Positions 8,194 through 15,415 of a DNA stretch of 22,453 nt are shown in pieces. The notes beneath the pieces were generated by a model that was not told the origin of the DNA, made no database searches, and worked only from the letters and a program-made list of their open reading frames with translations. Each line of letters opens with the position of its first letter. The first letter of the stretch is position 1. Origin of the DNA: Chloroflexota bacterium (GTDB lineage Bacteria > Chloroflexota > Anaerolineae > Aggregatilineales > Phototrophicaceae); contig QGUR01000025.1 of assembly GCA_003242205.1 (NCBI GenBank), forward strand, positions 1 through 22,453, read 5' to 3'. Both the position numbers and the translations under genes were made by a program.

Positions 8194-8847
8194 CTAATCT
8201 TCCGCGCCAAACAGACTCACCTGTGGCTCGTCTTCGGTCCTCGATTCCTCCCTGTCGTCGTCCGCGACTTTGGCAGCGCCGGGTTTGGGCGCGGGTCTGG
8301 CGTGACCGTTCGAACTCGTAGCGGTGCGGGATGCTGCCGGTTTTGATGTGGCTGACTTTCTGCCCGCCCGGTTACCGCTGGCCTTGGTCGTTGTCGCCTT
8401 GGGCGGCGTTGGTTTGGCCTTCAGCGTTTTTTCCAGCTCGCTGATCAGTGTTTCGCTGTTGTTGAAGTCGCCCGTCAGCGGAATGTAGAGCGCTGCGCCC
8501 AGCGGGATCAGCAACACGCTCAGCCACGGGCTGCCCATACCGGCGAACATCAGCCCCATCGCCGCCAGCACGCCGTAAATGATGATCTTGTGCTCGCGGC
8601 TTGCGCCCTGTGGAACGGCCCCCTTGATGACCGTCGCGCTTCCCTGTCGTTCCAGTCGGCCTCGCAGATAAGTCGTTCGCTGGAAACGCCCGACCACCGC
8701 GGAGGTCACGCTGATGCAGAACGAACCGTTTTTCTCGACCCAGCCATCAAGCGCGGGGCGGGTGCTGGTCGGTTTGGCGTGCATGCGGGCGTTGAGGGCG
8801 GTGAGCGCCTGAGAAACGGTCTTATCGGTGTACAACACGAACTGCAC
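8194..8847 (-). CDS. Unknown membrane protein with basic C-terminal tail
   Basis: 217 residues. GTG at 8847 has AGGAG about 6 nt upstream. I do not recognise the family. Visible features: an N-terminal soluble part of about 85 residues starting MQFVLYTDKTVSQAL with alternating beta/alpha character, then two adjacent hydrophobic helices (about 90-106 and 108-126) forming a hairpin. A helix with SETLISELEKTLKAK follows, and then a low-complexity tail (about 147-205) rich in Lys, Ala, Thr, Ser and Pro. The tail ends acidic (DDDREESRTEDE). No signal peptide is seen. It lies on the same strand as the Bat operon 185 nt ahead of moxR and has its own good promoter, so cotranscription with bat is possible but unproven. 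Confidence 0.75.
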   Translation of the reverse strand: MQFVLYTDKTVSQALTALNARMHAKPTSTRPALDGWVEKNGSFCISVTSAVVGRFQRTTYLRGRLERQGSATVIKGAVPQGASREHKIIIYGVLAAMGLMFAGMGSPWLSVLLIPLGAALYIPLTGDFNNSETLISELEKTLKAKPTPPKATTTKASGNRAGRKSATSKPAASRTATSSNGHARPAPKPGAAKVADDDREESRTEDEPQVSLFGAED

Positions 8848-8954
8848 AAGGAGCTCCTAGAACGTTTGTGCTAACTCTCCGGGGTGATTGTACCCTATGA
8901 ACGGGTTATCTTCACGTTTTCGACTGCTGGCCGGGGCGGCCTTCCCACAGTTTT

Positions 8955-8983
8955 ATTATGGGTCGGAGGGCCAGACCCGTCAA
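8955..8983 (-). promoter_or_regulatory. Sigma70-type promoter for the gene at 8194-8847, with dyad in the spacer
   Basis: The minus strand carries TTGACG (8983-8978), a 17-nt spacer and CATAAT (8960-8955), very near consensus. It is about 108 nt upstream of the GTG at 8847. The spacer is almost filled by an inverted repeat, GGGTC (8960-8964) and GACCC (8974-8978), which might be a repressor operator. A weaker -10 (TACAAT, 8892-8887) lies closer to the gene. Confidence 0.5.
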
Positions 8984-9093
8984 ATGAGGGGGCCGCCGTA
9001 CAACCCGTTCTTGTGCCGTTCTGACGGGGCGCTTATCTGATTCAAAGACTGGCCGTTTATGCTATGGGGTGATAGGAAAGAGGGGTGACGACG

Positions 9094-9315
9094 ATGTTTG
9101 TGCGTAGTTCATTGCCGTGGTGGCTGCCAGGCGCGGCGCTGGTGCTGTTCGGCCTGCTGATTGTGATCTTCCCCGAACTGCTGGCGCTGATGGTGGCAAC
9201 CGCGTTCATCATGATCGGCCTGACGTGGCTTTCGTTCGGCTATGCCGCGCACAAAGCCCGCCGCGAGCGCAGAACGCGAGTTTACACCTACGACTACTGG
9301 CAGCAGTATTTTTAA
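9094..9315 (+). CDS. Small two-helix membrane protein
   Basis: 73 residues from ATG 9094; a GTG at 9085 would add three residues. ATG is preferred because GAGGGG sits about 8 nt before it, whereas it would touch the GTG. Two hydrophobic helices (about 9-27 and 30-50) with FPELLALMVATAFIMIGL are followed by a basic segment (KARRERRTR) and a tyrosine-rich end. Similar short proteins with an FPELLA motif are common bacterial inner-membrane proteins of unknown role. A terminator follows directly, so it may be a single-gene transcript. Confidence 0.7.
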   Translation: MFVRSSLPWWLPGAALVLFGLLIVIFPELLALMVATAFIMIGLTWLSFGYAAHKARRERRTRVYTYDYWQQYF

Positions 9316-9327
9316 CTGATGACCCTG

Positions 9328-9354
9328 AAAGCGCCCTCCGCGCGGGGGCGTTTT
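9328..9354 (+). terminator. Intrinsic terminator after the small membrane protein
   Basis: AAAGCGCCC (9328-9336) pairs with GGGCGTTTT (9346-9354), allowing one G-T pair, around a GC-rich loop. The stem runs into four Ts. It starts 12 nt after the stop at 9315. Confidence 0.65.
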
Positions 9355-9419
9355 CGATTCCGGCTGCGCGGGTAGTATCATACCGGGCGGAAATTCGATC
9401 ATACGACGGAACTTAAGCG

Positions 9420-10052
9420 ATGATGCTCTACGACATCACCCGCACAATCTCGCCGCGTACCGCCGTCTGGCCCGGAGACGCACCCTATTCGGTGACGATG
9501 GTCGCAAGGCTGGAAGAAGGCGCGCCGGCTAACCTGACGACCATTACGCTTAGCCCGCACACCGGCAGCCATACTGATGCCTACTTCCATGTCGAGCCAC
9601 AGGGCGCATATGCAGCCGCCATGCCACTGGACGCCTATCTTGGCCGGGCAAAAGTGGTGACTGTGTCCCGGCGCGATGGCGCGCTGCTGCCTTCGGACTT
9701 CGGTCATGTGCAACTGAATGGGGCGGAACGCCTTCTTATCCACAGCCATGTCAGCGACCTGCCGGACGATGTATGGCCGGATGAATTTCCCTATTTGAGC
9801 GTGGAATTGATCGACTGGCTGGCGGATATGGGCGTGCGACTGGTCGGGCTGGATTCGCCGTCCGTCGATGACTTCCACAGCGAAACGCTCGATGCACATC
9901 ACGCGCTGGCACGTCATGGCATGGTCAGTCTCGAATTGCTCCAGTTGCGCGATGTTCCCGACGGCGACTATGAGCTGATCGCGCTGCCGCTGAAGCTGGA
10001 CGGCGCTTGCGGATCGCCTGTGCGGGCTGTTCTGCGGCCCCTCAGTCTCTAA
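9420..10052 (+). CDS. Cyclase-family metal hydrolase, kynurenine formamidase-like
   Basis: 210 residues, starting ATGATG at 9420 (second Met possible). It belongs to the cyclase family (PF04199), which includes KynB, the enzyme hydrolysing N-formylkynurenine. The metal-binding pattern HxxxHxDxxxH is intact: H47, H51, D53 and H57 in HTGSHTDAYFH. Other KynB-like parts are VWPGDAPY near residue 16, DSPSVDDF, AHHALARHG, and the end DGDYELIALPLKLDGACGSP. Length (about 210) fits KynB. No other tryptophan-degradation gene is adjacent, so the substrate could be another amide or ester. It runs convergently with the gene at 10096. Confidence 0.8.
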   Translation: MMLYDITRTISPRTAVWPGDAPYSVTMVARLEEGAPANLTTITLSPHTGSHTDAYFHVEPQGAYAAAMPLDAYLGRAKVVTVSRRDGALLPSDFGHVQLNGAERLLIHSHVSDLPDDVWPDEFPYLSVELIDWLADMGVRLVGLDSPSVDDFHSETLDAHHALARHGMVSLELLQLRDVPDGDYELIALPLKLDGACGSPVRAVLRPLSL

Positions 10053-10095
10053 CCGTCTTGCGAGAAAGCCGCGCCGCTTTAACGCCTGCGGAGTG

Positions 10096-12087
10096 TCAAC
10101 GCATTTCTACCACAACCAGACTGTATTGCCCTGCGCCGTCATAGCGCGTCGCATCCAGACGATACGTTCCCGACGCGGGAAGCGTGAACAGCACGATCTG
10201 CGCGGTGATGCCCATGTCATAGTCGGCGGCGTCATCGTTCCAGGCGATCAGTGTGCCGTCCGGCCCGTAGAGTTTGAGATACGGGTCGAGCGAGCCGCTG
10301 AGCGCTTCCATGGTGAAGGTAAAGACCTGTCCCGATTCGCCTTCCAGCAGATAACTGGCGACCGGCGCGGCGTCTGACAACGCGCCGGTAAGCCGGGTTA
10401 CGCCGGAGTCGTCAAGCGCCAGCGATTGCGTTTCGACGATGGCGAGGCTGTAAAGGCCGTCGCCCTGTACGTGTTCGACCACAACGCTATAGCTGCCCGT
10501 GCTCGGAAGCAATTGGCGGGTGATCTGCGCATCGACGGCGCTGTAAAGGTCGAGGCCCATTTGATCGTCGTTGTAAGCGATTTCCGCGCCGTCGGGGCCG
10601 AGCAGGCGGATGGCGACGTCGAGCGTTCCTGTTCGGGTGATGTCTACCGCCGAAATAGTCACTTCCCGCCCGGCTTCGCCGCTGTAAGTCCATATCTGGC
10701 GCGGCGCTCCGGCGCTGATCGCGCCGTGGACAGGTTGCCCGGCGACCAGTTCGGCTTCGCCGATCCGGAAAGACTGCGCGTGATGTGAGAGCGCGGTCAA
10801 ATGCCCTCCACTTTCCCGCGAATCGGCGATGATGATCGTACCGTCGGGCAAGGCGGCAAGCGCGGTCGGGTGCAGGACTTCGCCCGGAAGCGGCGCGCTG
10901 GCGACCCGCGCTGCCAGCCGCTCTCGCAGATTGCCCGCCCGGTCGAGCACGATTACGCCGCCGCTTGATGACGCGACGACGAGATGGTCGCGGCTATCGA
11001 CTTCGACAGCGCGCACGTCAGGCAGCGACACGTCCGCGAACAGGGCGCGGTAGTTCCGCCCGTCGAAGCTCAGGCCCACGCCCGTGTCTGTCAGGGCAAA
11101 CAGATGGCCGGAACGATCCGCCGCCAGCCAGAAGCGTTCGGCGTACAGGTCGGGGCGGAGCGGCAGATTGACGCCGCGCCCAACGAGGCGCACGAACGCG
11201 CCCCTGCCGTCATAATCGCTGGCGTAGACTGTGTCGTTGGCCAGTGTGATCTGGCGTGGCTCATTCTCGCCAAAGCCCTCGATCTGCCATAGCAGGTCGC
11301 CCGCCGCGGAAAGCGCGGCGACACACCGGCAGCGTGGATTGGCAAGGTAGATGTTGCCCATGCCATCGACGGCCAGATCAACCGCGCCATCCACCAGTTC
11401 ATGAATCGGGCGGCTGATGATTTCGCCCGTCTCGGCGTTGAGGATGAGGATGTCGCCGGTTCCATGGAGGGCGTAAAGCTGGCGGTTTGGCCCGGATGCC
11501 AGCGCGTCAATGCGATTGAGGGGAGTGGCGTCCGTGCCGCCCTGTTCCCACAAGACGCTGTAGCTGTCTCGTAACGGTTCGTTGTCCGCGCCCGGCACGA
11601 TGCTTCCGGCGATCTGGTCAAAAAGTGGCGCGAACGCGGTTTCCGCGGCGGGGGCGATGGCGGTGACGAGCAGCACGCGACCATCAAACAGGCGGGCGAT
11701 ACGCGCAAAACCGGCGTGCAGTCCATCGGGGCTGGCCCCTGCCAGTTCAAAGCCGGCAGCCGCGGCGAAGGTTATTGCGGACGGCGTGGCAAAACCCGGC
11801 GTCCCCTGCTCGGCCAGCGCTTCACTCAATAAAGCGGGCAGCGAAGTTTCCAGCGCAACATGATCGAGCAGCGACAGCGTTATCGTTGCGTTGCCGTCCG
11901 GCGCGGCGAGACGCAGCGCCGGGCGTTCTCCGTCAGCCATCGCCACCGGCTCGGGCCACGAGAGGGGTACGAGCAGGGCGAGATCGCCTTCGCGCCATGC
12001 AAATGTCTGAAAATCATCCTGAGCGGACAGGGGCAGCGCGGCGAGCAGCAGGGCGACGATAAGGAGCGGAAGGGATCGTAACGTCAT
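10096..12087 (-). CDS. Secreted beta-propeller protein with two C-terminal PPC-type domains
   Basis: 663 residues from ATG 12087. An upstream in-frame ATG at 12168 was rejected because it would overlap the Wzz-like gene and delay the signal peptide. The signal peptide is about residues 1-23 (LPLLIVALLLAALPLSA). Next comes an unassigned domain (about 25-160), then a probable NHL/SMP-30-like propeller (about 180-440) with repeats such as GNIYLANPRC, DRSGHLFALTDTG and LPDGTIIIADSRE. The end holds two PPC-like beta domains, each with LxGPDGxxIAxNDD (about 510-560 and 610-655) and ending in YSLxxVE. PPC domains are usually non-catalytic carbohydrate- or surface-binding modules of secreted proteins. 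It starts 25 nt after the Wzz-like gene, so it is probably cotranscribed with it. Confidence 0.8.
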   Translation of the reverse strand: MTLRSLPLLIVALLLAALPLSAQDDFQTFAWREGDLALLVPLSWPEPVAMADGERPALRLAAPDGNATITLSLLDHVALETSLPALLSEALAEQGTPGFATPSAITFAAAAGFELAGASPDGLHAGFARIARLFDGRVLLVTAIAPAAETAFAPLFDQIAGSIVPGADNEPLRDSYSVLWEQGGTDATPLNRIDALASGPNRQLYALHGTGDILILNAETGEIISRPIHELVDGAVDLAVDGMGNIYLANPRCRCVAALSAAGDLLWQIEGFGENEPRQITLANDTVYASDYDGRGAFVRLVGRGVNLPLRPDLYAERFWLAADRSGHLFALTDTGVGLSFDGRNYRALFADVSLPDVRAVEVDSRDHLVVASSSGGVIVLDRAGNLRERLAARVASAPLPGEVLHPTALAALPDGTIIIADSRESGGHLTALSHHAQSFRIGEAELVAGQPVHGAISAGAPRQIWTYSGEAGREVTISAVDITRTGTLDVAIRLLGPDGAEIAYNDDQMGLDLYSAVDAQITRQLLPSTGSYSVVVEHVQGDGLYSLAIVETQSLALDDSGVTRLTGALSDAAPVASYLLEGESGQVFTFTMEALSGSLDPYLKLYGPDGTLIAWNDDAADYDMGITAQIVLFTLPASGTYRLDATRYDGAGQYSLVVVEMR

Positions 12088-12112
12088 CGGCGGCGGTTCC
12101 CCGGCAGGGCGG

Positions 12113-12793
12113 TCAGCGCCGGGGAATGGCGCTGATGACGCGCACACCGGCCGCTTCGACATCTTCACGGCGGCGCGCGACCGGGTCGAGATAGTGGGCC
12201 AGCAGCGCCAGCGCCATGCCCGCGACCAGGCCGAGGCCGATGCGAACGAGCGGGCCGAAACGGTCGGCCAGCGGCGGGGGCGAGGCGACGATTACCGGTT
12301 CATCGAGGATCGTGACCTGCGCGGGCGCGCCGCCAAGCTGCGGGAAAGCCATTTCGTTGCGGGTTCGCAGCGCTTCAATCGCGGCGTCGGCGATGATCGC
12401 CAGTTCTTCCGCGTTGGGCCAGCTTAATACCAGCAAGCCGACGCTGCGCTGGTTGTCCGCCGCGACAGCGATTGCTGCCGGATCAATCGTCAGCCCGCGT
12501 TCCGCGGCTTCTTCGGCGGTTGCGCGCTGAAAGCTGTTGGTGCGTACCCAGTCGGTGAAGGCGTTAACCGTCAGTTCCGAGGCCAGCCACACGTCCTGAT
12601 AGTCGCCATCGCGATTGGGAATGGCGTCGAGCTGTTGAGCCGCGCTGTACCGGATGCTGGTGGTATAGCCGCCGGAAACGGCGGGGTCGCGCCGCAGCAT
12701 GGCGGGCAGGCTGACCGCTGCCGTGATCACGACCGGAATGAGCACCAGCCACCAGTAGCGCACAAAAATTCGCAGAAAGAGCATCAGTTCCAT
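12113..12793 (-). CDS. Wzz/YveK-like polysaccharide chain-length or export regulator
   Basis: 226 residues, ATG at 12793 (a second Met at residue 4). Topology is that of Wzz-type co-polymerase proteins: a transmembrane helix near the N-terminus (about 13-34), a long exported stretch with helix-forming repeats, and a second helix near the C-terminus (about 183-201) followed by a short cytoplasmic end. The start LFLRIFVRYWWLVLIP and the last exported part ILDEPVIVASPPPLADR preceding the second helix are typical of Wzz/tyrosine-kinase-modulator proteins (Wzz domain, PF02706). No tyrosine kinase domain is attached or found next to it. It likely sets length or helps export of a surface polysaccharide made by the upstream glycosyltransferases. 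Confidence 0.8.
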   Translation of the reverse strand: MELMLFLRIFVRYWWLVLIPVVITAAVSLPAMLRRDPAVSGGYTTSIRYSAAQQLDAIPNRDGDYQDVWLASELTVNAFTDWVRTNSFQRATAEEAAERGLTIDPAAIAVAADNQRSVGLLVLSWPNAEELAIIADAAIEALRTRNEMAFPQLGGAPAQVTILDEPVIVASPPPLADRFGPLVRIGLGLVAGMALALLAHYLDPVARRREDVEAAGVRVISAIPRR

Positions 12794-12823
12794 CGGTGAT
12801 TTTCCAGAAGCGCGCCGGGCACG

Positions 12824-12856
12824 CGCGTATTATAGACGCGAACTGGGACGACACAA
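12824..12856 (-). promoter_or_regulatory. Promoter of the Wzz-like gene, -10 box inside an inverted repeat
   Basis: The minus strand has TTGTGT (12856-12851), a 16-nt spacer and a perfect TATAAT (12834-12829), about 35 nt upstream of the Wzz-like start. The -10 is enclosed by a perfect 5-bp inverted repeat, CGCGT (12824-12828) and ACGCG (12836-12840), a plausible operator. The -35 matches only the first three positions. Confidence 0.5.
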
Positions 12857-12865
12857 TGCGGGCGG

Positions 12866-13987
12866 TCAGGATGTAGCGACGCGCGAACGCCGTTGAAACG
12901 CTTCCCAGGCGTTCTCGACATATGCTTTGATCGACTGGTTGAAGACCTCGACATCGAACCTGAGCGCGTGCTGCCGGATGCGGTCCGGGTTATAGGCGCG
13001 GGCATCGAATGTCGCCATGACGTTTGCCAGCGCCTCGACCGTCATCTCGTTGAAGTGCTCACCGGTTTCGCCCGGAATGACCGTGTCGAGCGCGCCGCCG
13101 CCGCCGTAGGCGATGACCGGACGCCCTGCTGCCTGCGCCTGTACCGGCACGATGCCGAAGTCTTCGAGGCCGGGAAAGATGAGCGCTTTCGCGCGCGCCA
13201 TCAGGCGGGGCAGCTCTTCGTCTGGCACGTATCCGAGGAATTCGACCGTTGGGCCGGCCATGGCGCGCAGACGATCCATGTCGCGCCCGCGCCCGCCGAC
13301 TTTGAGCGGCAGGCCAAGCCGAGTCGCTGCCTGCACGGCGAGATCAATCCGCTTGTAGGGTATCAACCGCGACAGGACGAGAAAATAATCCTCGACCTCA
13401 TCCTGCGCCACGGGAACAAAACGCCCGGTTTCGACCGGCGGGTAGATGATGACCGAGTCGCGGTTGTAGAAGGTTTTGATACGCGCCTGAATCTCGGTCG
13501 AAATGGCGATGAAATGGTGCACGCGCTGCGCGGCGGCATAATCCCAGCGCCGGAGCACGGAAACCAGCGGGCGAAGCGCGAGTTCGACCGGCTTGCCAAG
13601 CCCTTCTCGCGCGATGTACGCGTCGAGGTTCCAGACATAGCGCGTCGGCGCAAGACAGTAGCAGATGTGCAGCGTATCATCGCCAACGCGAAGACCGTGA
13701 CAGAAGCCGCTTTTGTTCGTCAGCACGACGTCATACTCGGATAGATCGAGCCCGTTCCACGCGAGTGGATAGAGCGGCAGATACGGCTGGTGATGCGTGT
13801 GGATTCCCGGCATACGGTCGATCCACAGCGTGTGCAGGTCCCAGTTCCGGTATTCGGCGGGCATCAGCGCGGGCGCGTAAATGCTGGTGTAGACCGGGCT
13901 TTCCGGATAGAGAGCGACCAGCGTTTCGAGCACGTCTTCCGCGCCGCCGCGCTGGTTGAGCCAGTCGTGAACGAGCGCCAGCTTCAT
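12866..13987 (-). CDS. Group 1 (GT4) glycosyltransferase
   Basis: 373 residues, ATG at 13987 overlapping the rnhB stop as ATGA. Typical GT-B fold: an N-terminal domain starting LALVHDWLNQRGGAEDVL, with LTNKSGFCHGL and ICYCLAPTRYVW, and a C-terminal domain with YFLVLSRLIPYKRIDLAV and LEDFGIVPVQAQAAGRPVIA. The EX7E motif of GT4 enzymes reads E275...Q283, so the second acidic residue is replaced by glutamine. The sequence resembles mannosyl- or rhamnosyl-type transferases of the WbaZ kind, which build surface polysaccharides. Gene order places it in the rmlD-rnhB transcription unit. The donor sugar is not predictable. Confidence 0.88.
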   Translation of the reverse strand: MKLALVHDWLNQRGGAEDVLETLVALYPESPVYTSIYAPALMPAEYRNWDLHTLWIDRMPGIHTHHQPYLPLYPLAWNGLDLSEYDVVLTNKSGFCHGLRVGDDTLHICYCLAPTRYVWNLDAYIAREGLGKPVELALRPLVSVLRRWDYAAAQRVHHFIAISTEIQARIKTFYNRDSVIIYPPVETGRFVPVAQDEVEDYFLVLSRLIPYKRIDLAVQAATRLGLPLKVGGRGRDMDRLRAMAGPTVEFLGYVPDEELPRLMARAKALIFPGLEDFGIVPVQAQAAGRPVIAYGGGGALDTVIPGETGEHFNEMTVEALANVMATFDARAYNPDRIRQHALRFDVEVFNQSIKAYVENAWEAFQRRSRVATS

Positions 13988-14652
13988 GGCTGAGTGCTGA
14001 GCAACTCGCGCACCGGCTTGAACGTCAGGCGGTGCAGCGGGCAGGGGCCATACTGCCGCAACGCGGCCATGTGCTGCGCGGTGCCGTATCCCTTATGGAC
14101 GGCGAAACCATACTGCGGGTACTCGGCGTCGAGTTCCGTCATCAGCGTGTCACGCGCGACCTTGGCAAGCACGCTGGCGGCGGCGATCGTCAGCGAACGA
14201 GCGTCGCCGTCGATGAGCGAAATCTGTGGATAGCGAGGGAACATTTCGGGCCAGACGAGCGCGTCGAGGAAGAGGCAGTCGATCTGGAACGATGGAAACT
14301 GGGCTTCCAGATGTTCGAGCGCGCGGCTCATGGCCAGCTTGGTCGCGGGCACGATGCCAACGGCGTCGACCTCGTTGTTGTCGGCAGCGCCGATGCCCCA
14401 TGCAAGCGCCGTCGCCTTGATCGTTTCCAGCACGTCTTCACGCTGCCGGGGCGACATATCCTTGCTGTCACGCACGCCGGCCAAAGTGCGGCTCAGGTTC
14501 TTCCTGTCGAGCGGCAGGCACACGGCTGCGGCCACGACCGGCCCGGCCCACGTCCCGCGCCCGGCTTCGTCGATGCCCACGATGCGCTCGTAGCCCTGCT
14601 CGCGCACGTGGTTCTCGCACAGCAGGTTAGCAGTCGGTCCGCCTTTTTTCAT
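13984..14652 (-). CDS. rnhB: Ribonuclease HII
   Basis: 222 residues from ATG 14652, which has AAGGG about 6 nt upstream and overlaps the previous glycosyltransferase by 26 nt. The longer frame to 14889 is a shadow of that gene. Catalytic residues are visible: D28-E29 in DEAGRG, D130 in LFLDAL and D150 in DGDARS, followed by the hallmark LTIAAASVLAKVARD. The C-terminus has HKGYGT and HRLTFKPV, standard for RnhB. The enzyme cuts RNA in RNA-DNA hybrids and at single ribonucleotides in DNA, in the cytoplasm. It is encoded between glycosyltransferases, so its placement is likely incidental, but it is translationally coupled to both. Confidence 0.95.
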   Translation of the reverse strand: MKKGGPTANLLCENHVREQGYERIVGIDEAGRGTWAGPVVAAAVCLPLDRKNLSRTLAGVRDSKDMSPRQREDVLETIKATALAWGIGAADNNEVDAVGIVPATKLAMSRALEHLEAQFPSFQIDCLFLDALVWPEMFPRYPQISLIDGDARSLTIAAASVLAKVARDTLMTELDAEYPQYGFAVHKGYGTAQHMAALRQYGPCPLHRLTFKPVRELLSTQP

Positions 14653-15376
14653 ACAGGCCCTTGCGCCAGTTCTTGCGAATGGTCCAGATTTCCCGCAGCA
14701 TGTTGAGTGAGTCCTGCACCAGCCGCATACGGCTGTCGGAATCGAAATACCACGTAATCGGCACTTCCTTGATTTTATAGCCGCGCCGTTTGGCGATAAA
14801 CAGCAGCTCGACATCGAAGCCGATCCCGGACATACGCTGGACGCAGAACAGGTCTTCGGCGGCGTGGCGCGTGAACATCTTGAAGCCACACTGCGTGTCC
14901 TCGAAGTCGCGAAGCGCCGTCAGCTTGATAATCCAGTTATTGATGCGTCCCATGATATGGCGGTATTCCGGCTCGCCTACCCGCCGGGACTCTTTACCCT
15001 CGCGCGTGGCGATCAGAATGTCATAGTTATCGGCGTGCGGCGGCAGAAAACGCACCACCTCTTCAATCGGCATCGAGAGATCGGCGTCGCAGATGAAGCG
15101 GTAATCGCCGCGCGCCGCCAGCATTCCGGCCTTGACCGCCAGCCCTTTCCCGCGGGTGTCGACTTCAATCACCCGGACGTATGGATGCGTCTCGGCAAAC
15201 CGGCGCGCTACCTCCGCCGTGCCGTCGTGGCTGCCGTTTTCAACGACAATGACCTCGCTTTGGTACGGCTGCGTTTTGAGGAAGGCGTCGATTTTGCCCA
15301 GGCTGGGGGGGAGGCGTTTCGCCTCGTTATGCGCCGGAATGACAATCGACAGCAAAGGGCGCGTATCAGTGTTCAA
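14627..15376 (-). CDS. Dolichyl-phosphate glucosyltransferase-like GT2 enzyme
   Basis: 249 residues. The start is TTG at 15376 with GGAG about 7 nt upstream; no better in-frame ATG or GTG exists close by. GT2 motifs: LSIVIPAHNEAKRL, ENGSHDGT near 46, TRGKGLAVKAG, the DXD motif ICDADLSMP (Asp97/Asp99), and CGFKMF later. This matches polyprenyl/dolichyl-phosphate beta-glucosyltransferases that load a sugar onto a lipid carrier at the membrane. There are no transmembrane helices in this short form. It is encoded 39 nt after the other GT2 gene and overlaps rnhB. Confidence 0.85.
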   Translation of the reverse strand: MNTDTRPLLSIVIPAHNEAKRLPPSLGKIDAFLKTQPYQSEVIVVENGSHDGTAEVARRFAETHPYVRVIEVDTRGKGLAVKAGMLAARGDYRFICDADLSMPIEEVVRFLPPHADNYDILIATREGKESRRVGEPEYRHIMGRINNWIIKLTALRDFEDTQCGFKMFTRHAAEDLFCVQRMSGIGFDVELLFIAKRRGYKIKEVPITWYFDSDSRMRLVQDSLNMLREIWTIRKNWRKGLYEKRRTDC

Positions 15377-15415
15377 TCAGGAACTCCATCGCGTTCGCGT
15401 GGCTCGGCGGGGCGG

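Noticed and set aside
10065..10080. AAAGC/GCTTT hairpin between the convergent cyclase and propeller genes
   Set aside because: Only a 5-bp stem and a short T run; too weak to call a terminator.
14653..14889. N-terminal extension of RNase HII
   Set aside because: Cys/Ser/Arg-rich shadow of the upstream glycosyltransferase.
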